A stretch of DNA of 22,855 nucleotides, taken from positions 1 to 22,855 of the IMG/VR virus record IMGVR_UViG_3300008107_000810; one strand, given 5' to 3'. The stretch comes from a virus. Below the pieces are notes generated by a model that worked only from the letters and a program-made list of their open reading frames with translations, ran no database searches and was not told the DNA's origin. Both the position numbers and the translations under genes were made by a program. Shown here piece after piece: positions 5,792 to 11,651 of this stretch; the first letter of the stretch is position 1; each line of letters begins with the position of its first letter.

Positions 5792-6030
5792 ACATCACCG
5801 TTGAAGAGTTAATGTCTTTGATGAAGGAAATCCGGGCAGAGGCTTTTAAGGAAGCCGCAATGGAAGCCCGTGTTACGGGGAAGAGGCATGAGCAAGCGGG
5901 GTATCGTATGGGCTTCACGCCCACCATTGGCGGAGCAACCGTAGCTATTCATCAGGTTCTCTTGGCGTTAGCAAAAGGCGAGCGACGCACTCCCGAAGAA
6001 GCTATCCGCGACATGGGAGAGAAAGAATGA
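5788..6030 (+). CDS. small helical phage protein, unknown function
   Basis: An 80-residue protein: MNITVEELMSLMKEIRAEAF, then a charged helix, KEAAMEARVTGKRHEQ, then a Gly-rich segment, GYRMGFTPTIGGATVA, and a hydrophobic helix. It ends AIRDMGEKE with junction GGGAGAGAAAGAATGA. It resembles the previous gene only in its 3' end. The function is unknown. Confidence 0.55.
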   Translation: MNITVEELMSLMKEIRAEAFKEAAMEARVTGKRHEQAGYRMGFTPTIGGATVAIHQVLLALAKGERRTPEEAIRDMGEKE

Positions 6031-6533
6031 AGCGGATTATCTTGGCTGCTGCGTTATCGCTTGGCATATCGGTCCCGGCGCTATCGCAAAATTCTGCCAC
6101 CCTAGAACAGCGAGGGCATTGGAGTTCTTTCGTGGCAAGGACGCCAAGCAATTCCGTTGTCTGTGGGATTGATGTGATTGACCCGAATGACGGGCGGCAC
6201 CTCATGATCAAGTGGTTCCAGGGATCAGACAGGATCATCTTCCATGCGGTCCATCCAAGGTGGAACGTGACGCCGGGCAGGATAGTGGCTGTGTCCTTTC
6301 AGGTGGATGGGTATGAAAACTGGTCTGCAAATGCCAACGCCGTAAACAACAAGTCCCTTGAATGGCACATCTCGTCTCGCTTTATCGGACGGTTTGAGAA
6401 TCAGTTTCGCCTCGGGCAGAGGATGTTTCTGGGATTCCCTGGTGCGGGTGAACCCTCGTGGACCATCTCACTTCTCGGAACAAACGCTATCGTTAATTCC
6501 CTCGTTGACTGCATGAAGTCTGTGGGGAATTGA
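6027..6533 (+). CDS. secreted protein with signal peptide, unknown function
   Basis: A 168-residue protein and the last gene reached by the repeated stop/start junction. The N-terminus MKRIILAAALSLGISVPALS followed by Q is a classical signal peptide with cleavage predicted after ALS, so the product probably goes to the periplasm. The mature part is beta-rich, with two cysteines (in VVCGIDVIDP and LVDCMKSVGN) that could form a disulfide. It is followed immediately by a secreted lysin gene, so a role in lysis or in the cell envelope is possible, but no family was recognised. Confidence 0.7.
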   Translation: MKRIILAAALSLGISVPALSQNSATLEQRGHWSSFVARTPSNSVVCGIDVIDPNDGRHLMIKWFQGSDRIIFHAVHPRWNVTPGRIVAVSFQVDGYENWSANANAVNNKSLEWHISSRFIGRFENQFRLGQRMFLGFPGAGEPSWTISLLGTNAIVNSLVDCMKSVGN

Positions 6534-6964
6534 TGAAGGCGATCTTCCTTGCTGTTACGCTAACCGTCATGGCGCCTGTCGTCCATGCTGCGGATCAGCG
6601 GGATTGCATCGCCAGGGCTATTTACTGGGAGGCGCGCGGTCTGTCTGATGACGGACAACGGGCGGTAGCTGAGGTTGTCTGGAATAGAGTAAGACATCCA
6701 GCGTTCCCCAAAACTCCATGCGCCGTGGTCTATCAGCGCAGGGGGAATGTATGTCAGTTTTCGTGGGTCTGCACGAGATCCAAGAATATCAGGCCCCCTA
6801 ATAATTCCGCTTGGCAGACAGCCTATCGCATTGCCGGGGAACAACCAGGGAACCTGACCAAGGGTGCTATCTATTTCCATGCAAAGCGTCACCGCGTTAG
6901 GTGGCGTCACCTGTTGGAGGTGGCAGAAATAGACAGCCAAGTCTTTTACACACACAGGAGATAG
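6533..6964 (+). CDS. SleB-type cell wall hydrolase (endolysin)
   Basis: A 143-residue protein. Residues 1-19 (MKAIFLAVTLTVMAPVVHA) form a signal peptide; the mature protein begins near ADQRDCIARAIYWEARGLSD. The Y-W-E-A-R-G motif (Glu 33), followed by GQRAVAEVVWNRVRHPAFP, CAVVYQ and QFSW, matches the SleB/Hydrolase_2 family, which cuts peptidoglycan. It is probably the phage lysin, exported by the host secretion system. The start at 6533 overlaps the previous stop as TGATG and is preferred over the ATG at 6530 because of its spacing to GGGGA. Only the catalytic domain is present; there is no separate binding domain. Confidence 0.85.
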   Translation: MKAIFLAVTLTVMAPVVHAADQRDCIARAIYWEARGLSDDGQRAVAEVVWNRVRHPAFPKTPCAVVYQRRGNVCQFSWVCTRSKNIRPPNNSAWQTAYRIAGEQPGNLTKGAIYFHAKRHRVRWRHLLEVAEIDSQVFYTHRR

Positions 6965-6966
6965 AG

Positions 6967-7257
6967 ATGACTACCGAAGAAAAGGCGAAGCTTATTGCTG
7001 GTGTCCTCAAGGCATCCGGCGATCTGAAGGGAGTCCGGCTCAGGATTATGCTTGAACTCTATACTGCCACAGAAGCACCTGTGGTTAATGCCCTCGCCAA
7101 AGCTTGCGGCTTCACCGCCCCGGCAATCTCTCGCGCGCTTGATGAACTCGAAAGGAGTGGTTTGGTGCGGCGTAGCTGGGACAAGAAAGATCGGCGCCGG
7201 GTGTATATTCATATCACAGCCAAGGGTAAGAATGCCCTTGATAAGATCCTGGCATAG
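6967..7257 (+). CDS. MarR-like winged-helix transcriptional regulator
   Basis: A 96-residue protein starting after GGAGATAG. It contains a single winged helix-turn-helix: VVNALAKACGFTAPAISRAL (recognition helix) followed by ELERSGLVRR and the wing with DKKDRRRVYIHITAKGK. This is the MarR pattern, here short and without long dimerisation helices. It may control early genes or a host promoter. It lies two bases after the lysin and ten before the MazG-like gene, so the three could share a transcript. Confidence 0.8.
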   Translation: MTTEEKAKLIAGVLKASGDLKGVRLRIMLELYTATEAPVVNALAKACGFTAPAISRALDELERSGLVRRSWDKKDRRRVYIHITAKGKNALDKILA

Positions 7258-7266
7258 GAGAAACCC

Positions 7267-7761
7267 ATGACTACGATGGCAACCTCAATTCATGACTTCA
7301 ACGAGACGGACTTCAAGCTGTTCGCCACGCGGTCTGGTGATCGTTGGACGTTCACCATCCCGGCAGAAGAATTACAGAACATGGACTCATTGATTCCAGA
7401 CTATGTTGATGATCAGGCGAAATTCATGACCGCTTGCGGGCAGACCGTGAATGAGAACAACCCAGATCAATTTGAACTCTACCTGAACTTGATTAGGGAA
7501 GAGGCAACCGAATTGTTTGATGCGGTTGGGACAAACAGGAAGTCGGAGATGTTCGATGCCCTGCTGGACATTATCGTTGTCTGTATTGGGGCGGGATTGT
7601 CTGCTGGCTTCCCCATGCAAAAGGGCTGGGACGAAGTAATCCGGTCCAACATGGATAAGGTTGATCCAGAAACCGGATATGTGCGTAGGCGCTCCGATGG
7701 AAAAATCTTAAAACCTGAAAATTGGACGCCACCAAGGCTTGCACAAATGCTGGAAGAATGA
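7267..7761 (+). CDS. MazG-like nucleoside triphosphate pyrophosphohydrolase
   Basis: A 164-residue protein. The all-alpha NTP-PPase signature is visible: EEATE at residues 78-82 and E94, D97 and D101 on the next helix (the EExxE plus ExxD metal site). The region between FMTACGQTV and GWDEVIRSNMDKVDPETGYV is typical of phage MazG/HisE-like enzymes, and the end has SDGKILKPENWTPP. Phage versions hydrolyse nucleotides, either to sanitise or tune the dNTP pool or to lower alarmone-type signals; which one applies here is unknown. The start follows AGGAGAAACCC. The N-terminal 50 residues are an extra strand-rich segment. Confidence 0.85.
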   Translation: MTTMATSIHDFNETDFKLFATRSGDRWTFTIPAEELQNMDSLIPDYVDDQAKFMTACGQTVNENNPDQFELYLNLIREEATELFDAVGTNRKSEMFDALLDIIVVCIGAGLSAGFPMQKGWDEVIRSNMDKVDPETGYVRRRSDGKILKPENWTPPRLAQMLEE

Positions 7762-7789
7762 TAAAGATACCACAGAAAGGAGAACCTAA

Positions 7790-7852
7790 GTGAAACCAGA
7801 AACAATCAAAGCGATCATTGAAACGCGCACCAAGGTAGGATGTGTCCATTGA
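7790..7852 (+). CDS. 20-residue leader ORF overlapping the ERF gene start
   Basis: A GTG start follows AAAGGAGAACCTAA, the best ribosome binding site in this part, and opens a 20-codon frame (MKPETIKAIIETRTKVGCVH) that ends at 7852, ten bases inside the ERF gene. It may be a leader peptide for translational coupling. It may instead be the leftover N-terminus of the ERF protein after a small deletion or frameshift, since ERF proteins normally have a helix here before the Y-V-S-I-D segment. The sequence shows the signal; its translation is inferred. Confidence 0.4.
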   Translation: MKPETIKAIIETRTKVGCVH

Positions 7853-8435
7853 TACATACTATGAAAAGGTGGCTGCTGCTGCGGCGGCTAATGGGCTGGC
7901 CTGGGTGGCAAACGAGATCAAGTTTGATTTGCTGCCCGATGTAGGGAAGACGGGTATCATCCGCGCTACCTACTCCATGACCCTGATGCACTCATCCGGG
8001 GACTGCCTGCAACACTTCTCTACCATCACCATCGTCCACCCCATCCAGGGCGCGCAGACGGTTGGCTCTGCCATGTCCTATGTGGACAAGGTGTTTATGC
8101 GCCAGTTGTTCTCTGTCGCCACGGGCGAGGCTGGGGCTGATGCTGACGAGACGAACCCCGAAGACCTGATGCTTGGCGAGAAGGCTCCAAGGGAGAACCC
8201 TGTTCTCAAGGAAGTGATTGCCCCCAAAGGCCCAGGCGAAGAAGACCTCAAGCAGCTTGAGGATGTATTTGTAACCTTCGTCCCGACTGCCGAGACCGAG
8301 AACGACCTGAAACAATTCTGGTCCGACAATATCAAGGGCCTGGATCTTTTGAAGATTCATGCCCCTGAAAAGCATAAGCGGATCATCGCCGCTTTCTCAG
8401 AGCGCAAGGCTCAGATCAAAAAGGAAAATGTGTAA
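7842..8435 (+). CDS. erf: ERF-type single-strand annealing protein
   Basis: A 197-residue protein starting with GTG (after GGTAGGA). VSIDTYYEKVAAAA, GLAW, KTGIIRATYSMTL, HSSGDCL and the conserved core GSAMSYVDKVFMRQLFSVAT followed by GE with acidic residues match the ERF superfamily of phage recombinases, which anneal complementary single strands for homologous recombination and end repair. The family's usual first 20-30 residues are missing: a stop precedes the GTG in frame, and a 20-codon ORF sits there in another frame. The C-terminal 90 residues are charged and helical. SSB-like and nuclease genes follow directly with TAATG overlaps, as expected for a phage recombination cluster. Confidence 0.8.
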   Translation: MSIDTYYEKVAAAAAANGLAWVANEIKFDLLPDVGKTGIIRATYSMTLMHSSGDCLQHFSTITIVHPIQGAQTVGSAMSYVDKVFMRQLFSVATGEAGADADETNPEDLMLGEKAPRENPVLKEVIAPKGPGEEDLKQLEDVFVTFVPTAETENDLKQFWSDNIKGLDLLKIHAPEKHKRIIAAFSERKAQIKKENV

Positions 8436-8722
8436 TGGAAAAGAAGAAGTATTACGGCGGGACGTTGAACATCAACCGCGCCAAGACCAACGAGAAGGCT
8501 CCTGACCTGAAGGGCGATATGGAGTTATCTCCTGAGCAGTTCCAGGCGCTTGTCGAGTTGGCTGAGGCTGGCAAGCCCATCTCTCTTTGGGTGTCTGCTT
8601 GGGTCCGCAATGGCCGCGATGGCAAGTTCTATTCCTTGGCCTTCGATCCCCGCAAACCGAAGGGCGGCGGCGAATACAAGAAGCGGTCCAACGACGATCT
8701 CGATGATCTGATCCCGTTCTAA
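8435..8722 (+). CDS. single-stranded DNA binding protein-like, with DDLIPF tip
   Basis: A 95-residue protein whose C-terminus NDDLDDLIPF closely resembles the acidic tip of bacterial SSB (DDDIPF), the tail by which SSB recruits repair and replication proteins. Before it are a basic linker (FDPRKPKGGGEYKKRS), a beta-rich region (YYGGTLNINRAKTN, ISLWVSAWVRNGRDGKFYSL) and a helix (SPEQFQALVELAEAGK). The beta part is compatible with a small OB-like fold but does not match classical SSB. Its position between ERF and a nuclease, joined by TAATG at both ends, supports a role in handling single strands during recombination. The function is inferred from tail and context. Confidence 0.65.
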   Translation: MEKKKYYGGTLNINRAKTNEKAPDLKGDMELSPEQFQALVELAEAGKPISLWVSAWVRNGRDGKFYSLAFDPRKPKGGGEYKKRSNDDLDDLIPF

Positions 8723-9225
8723 TGTTGGTTCGGCTCTCCCCCGGTGAAGTTAAACTGGCCTGCCTACACGCAGCCGAAAGGTATGCGAGTGCAGTTAGCC
8801 GGGGGGCCAAGCCGAAAGAAAACATTGACCAGCCAGAAGATAGGTCTGCCACAGACTTCATCTCCTGTATGGCGGAGTTGGCCGCAGCAAAAGGACTGAA
8901 CCTGTATTGGTCGGGGGTAGCCGGGATCGGCTCCAACGATGTTGGTCCTTATGAGGTGCGGTCAACACATCACCAAAATGGTAAGTTGGTGATTTACGAA
9001 AAAGACAGAAATGATCAAGACATAGTGCTTGTCATTTGCAACCCGCCAGAGTTTAATGTAGTTGGGTATATCAATGCGAAAGAAGGCAAAAAAGACTCCT
9101 ATAAATACACAAGTCCAAGAGGATGGTGTTGGATGGTTCCGCAAGACAGGCTCCAAAGGTTCGAGAATAAAATCGAACAAGCACCTCCAATGGATTCGTA
9201 TGAAAGGCTGTTTGATTTGCGGTAG
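8722..9225 (+). CDS. PD-(D/E)XK-like nuclease or Holliday-junction enzyme
   Basis: A 167-residue protein. The pattern fits restriction-endonuclease-like folds: an early helix with E52 (AELAAAKGLN), then SNDVGPYEVRSTHHQNG with D73 and E78-V79-R80 in place of E-x-K, then LVIYEKDRND and a beta strand IVLVICNPPEF. The family has wide roles, including phage recombination nucleases; DNA cleavage here is an inference. The location after ERF and SSB-like genes (TAATG overlap) supports recombination. Its last 150 bases also encode the start of the next gene in another frame. Confidence 0.55.
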   Translation: MLVRLSPGEVKLACLHAAERYASAVSRGAKPKENIDQPEDRSATDFISCMAELAAAKGLNLYWSGVAGIGSNDVGPYEVRSTHHQNGKLVIYEKDRNDQDIVLVICNPPEFNVVGYINAKEGKKDSYKYTSPRGWCWMVPQDRLQRFENKIEQAPPMDSYERLFDLR

Positions 9226-9418
9226 GTTCTCACAGGCCCATCACCTAATGTTCGCGGAACCTTCCGCGATGGGGATGAAGTCTGGAGATAATTGGGCAGT
9301 GCCTCTGTGTGCTGACCATCATACCGAGTTGCATAGTTATGGGGACGAAAAGACATGGTGGGATTTGCAGGGAGTGGACCCGATCAAATGGTGCGAGCAG
9401 TTCGGGCAAGAGGAATAA
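9074..9418 (+). CDS. HNH-type zinc protein (Ref/DUF968-like)
   Basis: A 114-residue protein. The visible motif series is HLQWIRMKGCLICGRF (C-x2-C), QAHHL, a loop with GMKSGDNWAVPLC, then DHHTELH and the end EKTWWDLQGVDPIKW. This is the pattern of phage HNH-like proteins such as the Ref and DUF968 groups, which nick or cut DNA or help recombinase loading. The start is uncertain: a TTG at 9062 and an ATG at 9074 are in frame, and I chose 9074. The segment K..HLQWIR before the first cysteine belongs to the family, so the 150-base overlap with the previous gene appears real. Confidence 0.7.
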   Translation: MRKKAKKTPINTQVQEDGVGWFRKTGSKGSRIKSNKHLQWIRMKGCLICGRFSQAHHLMFAEPSAMGMKSGDNWAVPLCADHHTELHSYGDEKTWWDLQGVDPIKWCEQFGQEE

Positions 9419-9633
9419 ACCCTAACTACCCAGGGCTTATTCACAGAGAGTTTGACTTACTGCCCCGAGGGAACGGGGTGGAATGGAAAGTCGGAGATGA
9501 GGTCGGTCTGAATGGAGGAGTTTGGTCTGAGCGTAATGGCGCTCAGGTCTATGCAGTAATCACGGAGATAGTAGATGTTTCAGATCGAGAAGAATGTTCC
9601 CGTCCCCAGGACTTACCTGGGCAGGAAGTCTAA
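9388..9633 (+). CDS. small phage protein with SH3-like strand pattern, unknown
   Basis: An 81-residue reading frame. The best part is REFDLLPRGNGVEWKVGDEV, then LNGGVWSERNGAQVYAVITE, which reads as a small beta barrel like those of short nucleic-acid-associated phage proteins (compare ASCH or DUF3850 style). The start is unclear: an ATG at 9388 overlaps the end of the HNH gene and has no good ribosome binding site, while AGAGGAATA at 9408 would need a rare start. The last 59 bases overlap the next gene. The function is not known. Confidence 0.5.
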   Translation: MVRAVRARGINPNYPGLIHREFDLLPRGNGVEWKVGDEVGLNGGVWSERNGAQVYAVITEIVDVSDREECSRPQDLPGQEV

Positions 9634-9805
9634 GAAGCGCGAGGGTATGATTGCCACCATGCACGCTATGGATGTGGGTGACAGCTTCCGCGTTGAATAC
9701 AAGCTGGCCTCGATGCGTAACTTCATTCGCAACAGCAAGATCGAAGGTCAGTTTCGTGCGGCGCAAGATGGTGAGAACACCGTCCGCGTCTGGAAAGTCG
9801 GCTAA
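9575..9805 (+). CDS. small phage protein of unknown function
   Basis: A 76-residue protein after a GGAG at 9565-9568. It opens FQIEKNVPVPRTYLGRKSKK, followed by MHAMDVGDSFRVEYKLASMR and ends NTVRVWKVG. The pattern (P-x-P-R, a basic stretch, M-x-V-G-D-S-F, then R-V-W-K/R-V at the end) recurs in small phage proteins of unknown role, sometimes near recombination genes. A strong hairpin follows four bases after the stop, which makes this the last gene of the recombination cluster. Confidence 0.6.
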   Translation: MFQIEKNVPVPRTYLGRKSKKREGMIATMHAMDVGDSFRVEYKLASMRNFIRNSKIEGQFRAAQDGENTVRVWKVG

Positions 9806-9809
9806 TCAA

Positions 9810-9829
9810 GTGGGGGCGCAAGCCCCCAC
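9810..9829 (+). terminator. GNRA-capped hairpin after the recombination cluster
   Basis: The sequence GTGGGGGCGCAAGCCCCCAC forms an 8-bp perfect stem closed by a GCAA tetraloop, in a 45-base gap between two genes on the same strand. No T-run follows, so it is not a typical intrinsic terminator. It could act as a weak terminator, an RNA processing site or a 3'-end stabiliser. Confidence 0.5.
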
Positions 9830-9850
9830 ACCAACCAGAGGGGAATAAAC

Positions 9851-10672
9851 ATGAGTGACCTAGACCTAACACCCGTCATTCGTTTGACGAAAGACCTAAA
9901 GAACGCAGCGAGAACATTGTCTGATGACGAGGCTCGTTTCCTTGTTGATGCGTATTACGCAATGCAGGATGACCGCATTCGTGCTGCCCACCAACACAGA
10001 AGCCTGACCGAATCCGGCGAACCCGCCGATGTCATGACATGGCTCCTCGACCAGCGGGAGATCCTTGAGAAGCAAGTCGCCCGCGCCCTGGACGCTTATA
10101 GTGGCAGTAACCAAGTCGGCGCTTGGATGCGCTCTATCGTGGGGATTGGGCCTGTCATATCGGCTGGGATGCTGGCCCATATCGACATTACCAAGGCACC
10201 CACCGTGGGGCATATCTGGCGCTACGCTGGTCTCGATCCCACCCAGACCTGGGATAAGGGGCAGAAGCGGCCATGGAACGCCCGCCTCAAGACGCTCTGC
10301 TGGAAGATCGGGGAGTCCTTCGTGAAGGTGTCGGGCAACGAGAACGACATCTATGGGAAGGTCTATAAGGAACGCAAAGAGATCGAGTTGGCGCGCAACG
10401 AGAACCTTGAGTTCTCAGCGCAGGCCAAGAGCATCCTTGAGCGCAAGAAGTTTGGGGCAGATACCCAGGCCAAGAAGTTCTACGAGGCCGGCAAACTTCC
10501 TCCTGCCCACATCCACGCCAGGGCAAAGAGATACGCCGTGAAGCTGTTCATCTCACACCTTCACCATGTCTGGTGGGAAATCTCCACGGGCGAAAAGCCT
10601 GTAAAGCCGTATGTCCTTACCCACATGGACCATGCCCATTATATCGCGCCGCCTAACTGGCCAATGAAGTAA
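9851..10672 (+). CDS. IS110-type Tnp_20 domain protein lacking the RuvC domain
   Basis: A 273-residue protein after GAGGGGAATAAAC. Residues 60-90 are a coiled-coil-like helix; 96-130 (IVGIGPVISAGMLAHIDITK to YAGLDP) match the helix-hairpin-helix start of the Transposase_20 domain of IS110/IS116 transposases. The next part (QTWDKGQKRPWNARLKTLCW) sits where those enzymes carry S-G and their catalytic serine; here I see Thr and no clear equivalent. The N-terminal DEDD/RuvC domain of IS110 transposases is absent, there are no obvious element ends, and the C-terminus (VWWEISTGEKPVKPYVLTH) is different. It is thus a phage protein that uses only the DNA- or RNA-handling half. It lies directly before the 18-bp repeat array. 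The domain call is fairly secure; the function is unknown. Confidence 0.7.
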   Translation: MSDLDLTPVIRLTKDLKNAARTLSDDEARFLVDAYYAMQDDRIRAAHQHRSLTESGEPADVMTWLLDQREILEKQVARALDAYSGSNQVGAWMRSIVGIGPVISAGMLAHIDITKAPTVGHIWRYAGLDPTQTWDKGQKRPWNARLKTLCWKIGESFVKVSGNENDIYGKVYKERKEIELARNENLEFSAQAKSILERKKFGADTQAKKFYEAGKLPPAHIHARAKRYAVKLFISHLHHVWWEISTGEKPVKPYVLTHMDHAHYIAPPNWPMK

Positions 10673-10684
10673 TCCGTCAATGTC

Positions 10685-11631
10685 GAGAGTTCCAAAAAGG
10701 CAGAGAGATCCATTGTGGATGAGAGCGCCTTGGTCGAGAAGAGAACCAGCACTAGCGAAAGCTACAAGCTACTTGAGTGAACCAGAACCGCAGGGAGTGC
10801 CATTGTGCTGAAGTGAACCATTCACAGCGAGAGTTCCAACATAGGTAAGTGAACCATTGATTAGGATAGCGCCGAGGAGAATGAGTGAATCAGATCACGC
10901 TAGAGTTCCATGACGCGAAAGTGAATCACGCTGGAAGAGGGTTCCATGACTCGCGAGTGAACCATGCCCGGAGAAAGTAACTGCGCCGCTAAGTGAGACA
11001 TCCAGCCAGACAGTAACGAGAAAGAAGATCGAACCATGCGTCGAAGAGAGTTCCATGGTCGTCGAGTGAACCATCGTAATCGAGAGTACCAACGTCGAGA
11101 AGTGAACCGGACCTCTTGAGAGTTTCAGAGCAATGAAGTGAACCATGTCGTCAGATAGTTTCCAATCGGCTGAGTGAGCCATCATGATGGAGAGTGCCAA
11201 CTTTTAGGAGTGAACCATTCGGATGGAGAGTGCCATCGAGAAGGAGTGAACCATCACAAAAGAGAGTTCCAGCGGGACAAAGTGAACCATCGAAACGGAG
11301 AGTGCCATAAAGCGAGAGTGAACCATCATGTAAGAGAGTTCCATAAAGTTAGAGTGAATCACAAGGTTTAAAAGTTCCATCAGCCGAGAATGAACCATGC
11401 ACAATGAAAGCTACACGCAAGATGAGTGAACCATACGCATCGAGAGTTCCAAAAGGGCAAAGTGAATCATTACAAGCGAGAGTTTCAACACCTTCGAGTG
11501 ATCCATAGAGAGTGAGAGTTCCAGAGAGGTGAAGAGAACCATGTCAAGAGAGAGTGCCATCATTTTTGAGTGAACCATATAAATTGAGAGTTCCAATTCT
11601 TGGGAGTGATCCACCACAGAAGAGAGTGCCA
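10685..11631. repeat. array of 53 18-bp units of two alternating types
   Basis: This fills the 979-base gene-free stretch between 10673 and 11651. Each unit is a 10-base conserved box plus an 8-base variable spacer. Boxes alternate strictly between type A (consensus GAGAGTTCCA, often GAGAGTGCCA) and type B (consensus GAGTGAACCA, with AAG and AATCA variants), so the full period is 36 bases. A and B differ at three positions, each an A/T swap (consensus GAGWGWWCCA). Twenty units occupy 10685-11036; one extra base follows, and 33 more run from 11046 to 11631 with alternation kept. The first base of the spacer is often T; otherwise the spacers look unrelated to each other. The units on the left (near 10721, 10865, 10973 and 11009) are more decayed than those on the right. 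No promoter or gene was recognised inside. Confidence 0.93.
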
Positions 11632-11651
11632 TTGAAGACGAGGCAAGGAAG

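Larger units (their letters stand above)
1062..6030 (+). repeat. 18 copies of a junction motif: tail codons, ribosome binding site, stop/start
   Basis: The motif GGGAGAAAAGGAATGA, read G-E-K-E-stop in the upstream gene, occurs at 1062, 1298, 1954, 2414, 2629, 2952, 3200, 3445, 3840, 4046 and 4270, with at most a few changes. More diverged forms lie at 4482, 4688, 5056, 5430, 5585, 5776 and 6015. In each, GGGAGAAAAGGA serves as the ribosome binding site and the last four bases give the ATGA (or GTGA) overlap. In the first eleven copies the identity extends upstream (GCGCGGCGCTG, read R-A-A-L) and often downstream (GCGACATTGTGGA). Confidence 0.9.

Noticed and set aside
9355-9387. Longer version of the gene at 9388
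   Set aside because: The extra residues are a frame-shifted reading of the HNH gene, with no ribosome binding site.
9851-10672. Intact IS110 insertion sequence
   Set aside because: The DEDD/RuvC domain is missing, the catalytic Ser region is not recognisable and no element ends are visible. The gene fits the phage operon.
11174-11371. Open reading frame on the + strand within the repeat array, with repeating VNH and EFH residues
   Set aside because: It is produced by the 18-base period. Stops are not avoided over the whole array, and the start has no ribosome binding site.
10685-11631. CRISPR array
   Set aside because: Conserved boxes of 10 bases and variable parts of 8 bases are far too short, the boxes alternate between two forms, and no Cas genes apart from a Cas4/RecB-like phage nuclease are present.
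10685-11631. RNA hairpins formed by pairing GTTC of A boxes with GAAC of B boxes
   Set aside because: Only four base pairs form, and common A variants (GTGC) are not matched by compensating B changes.
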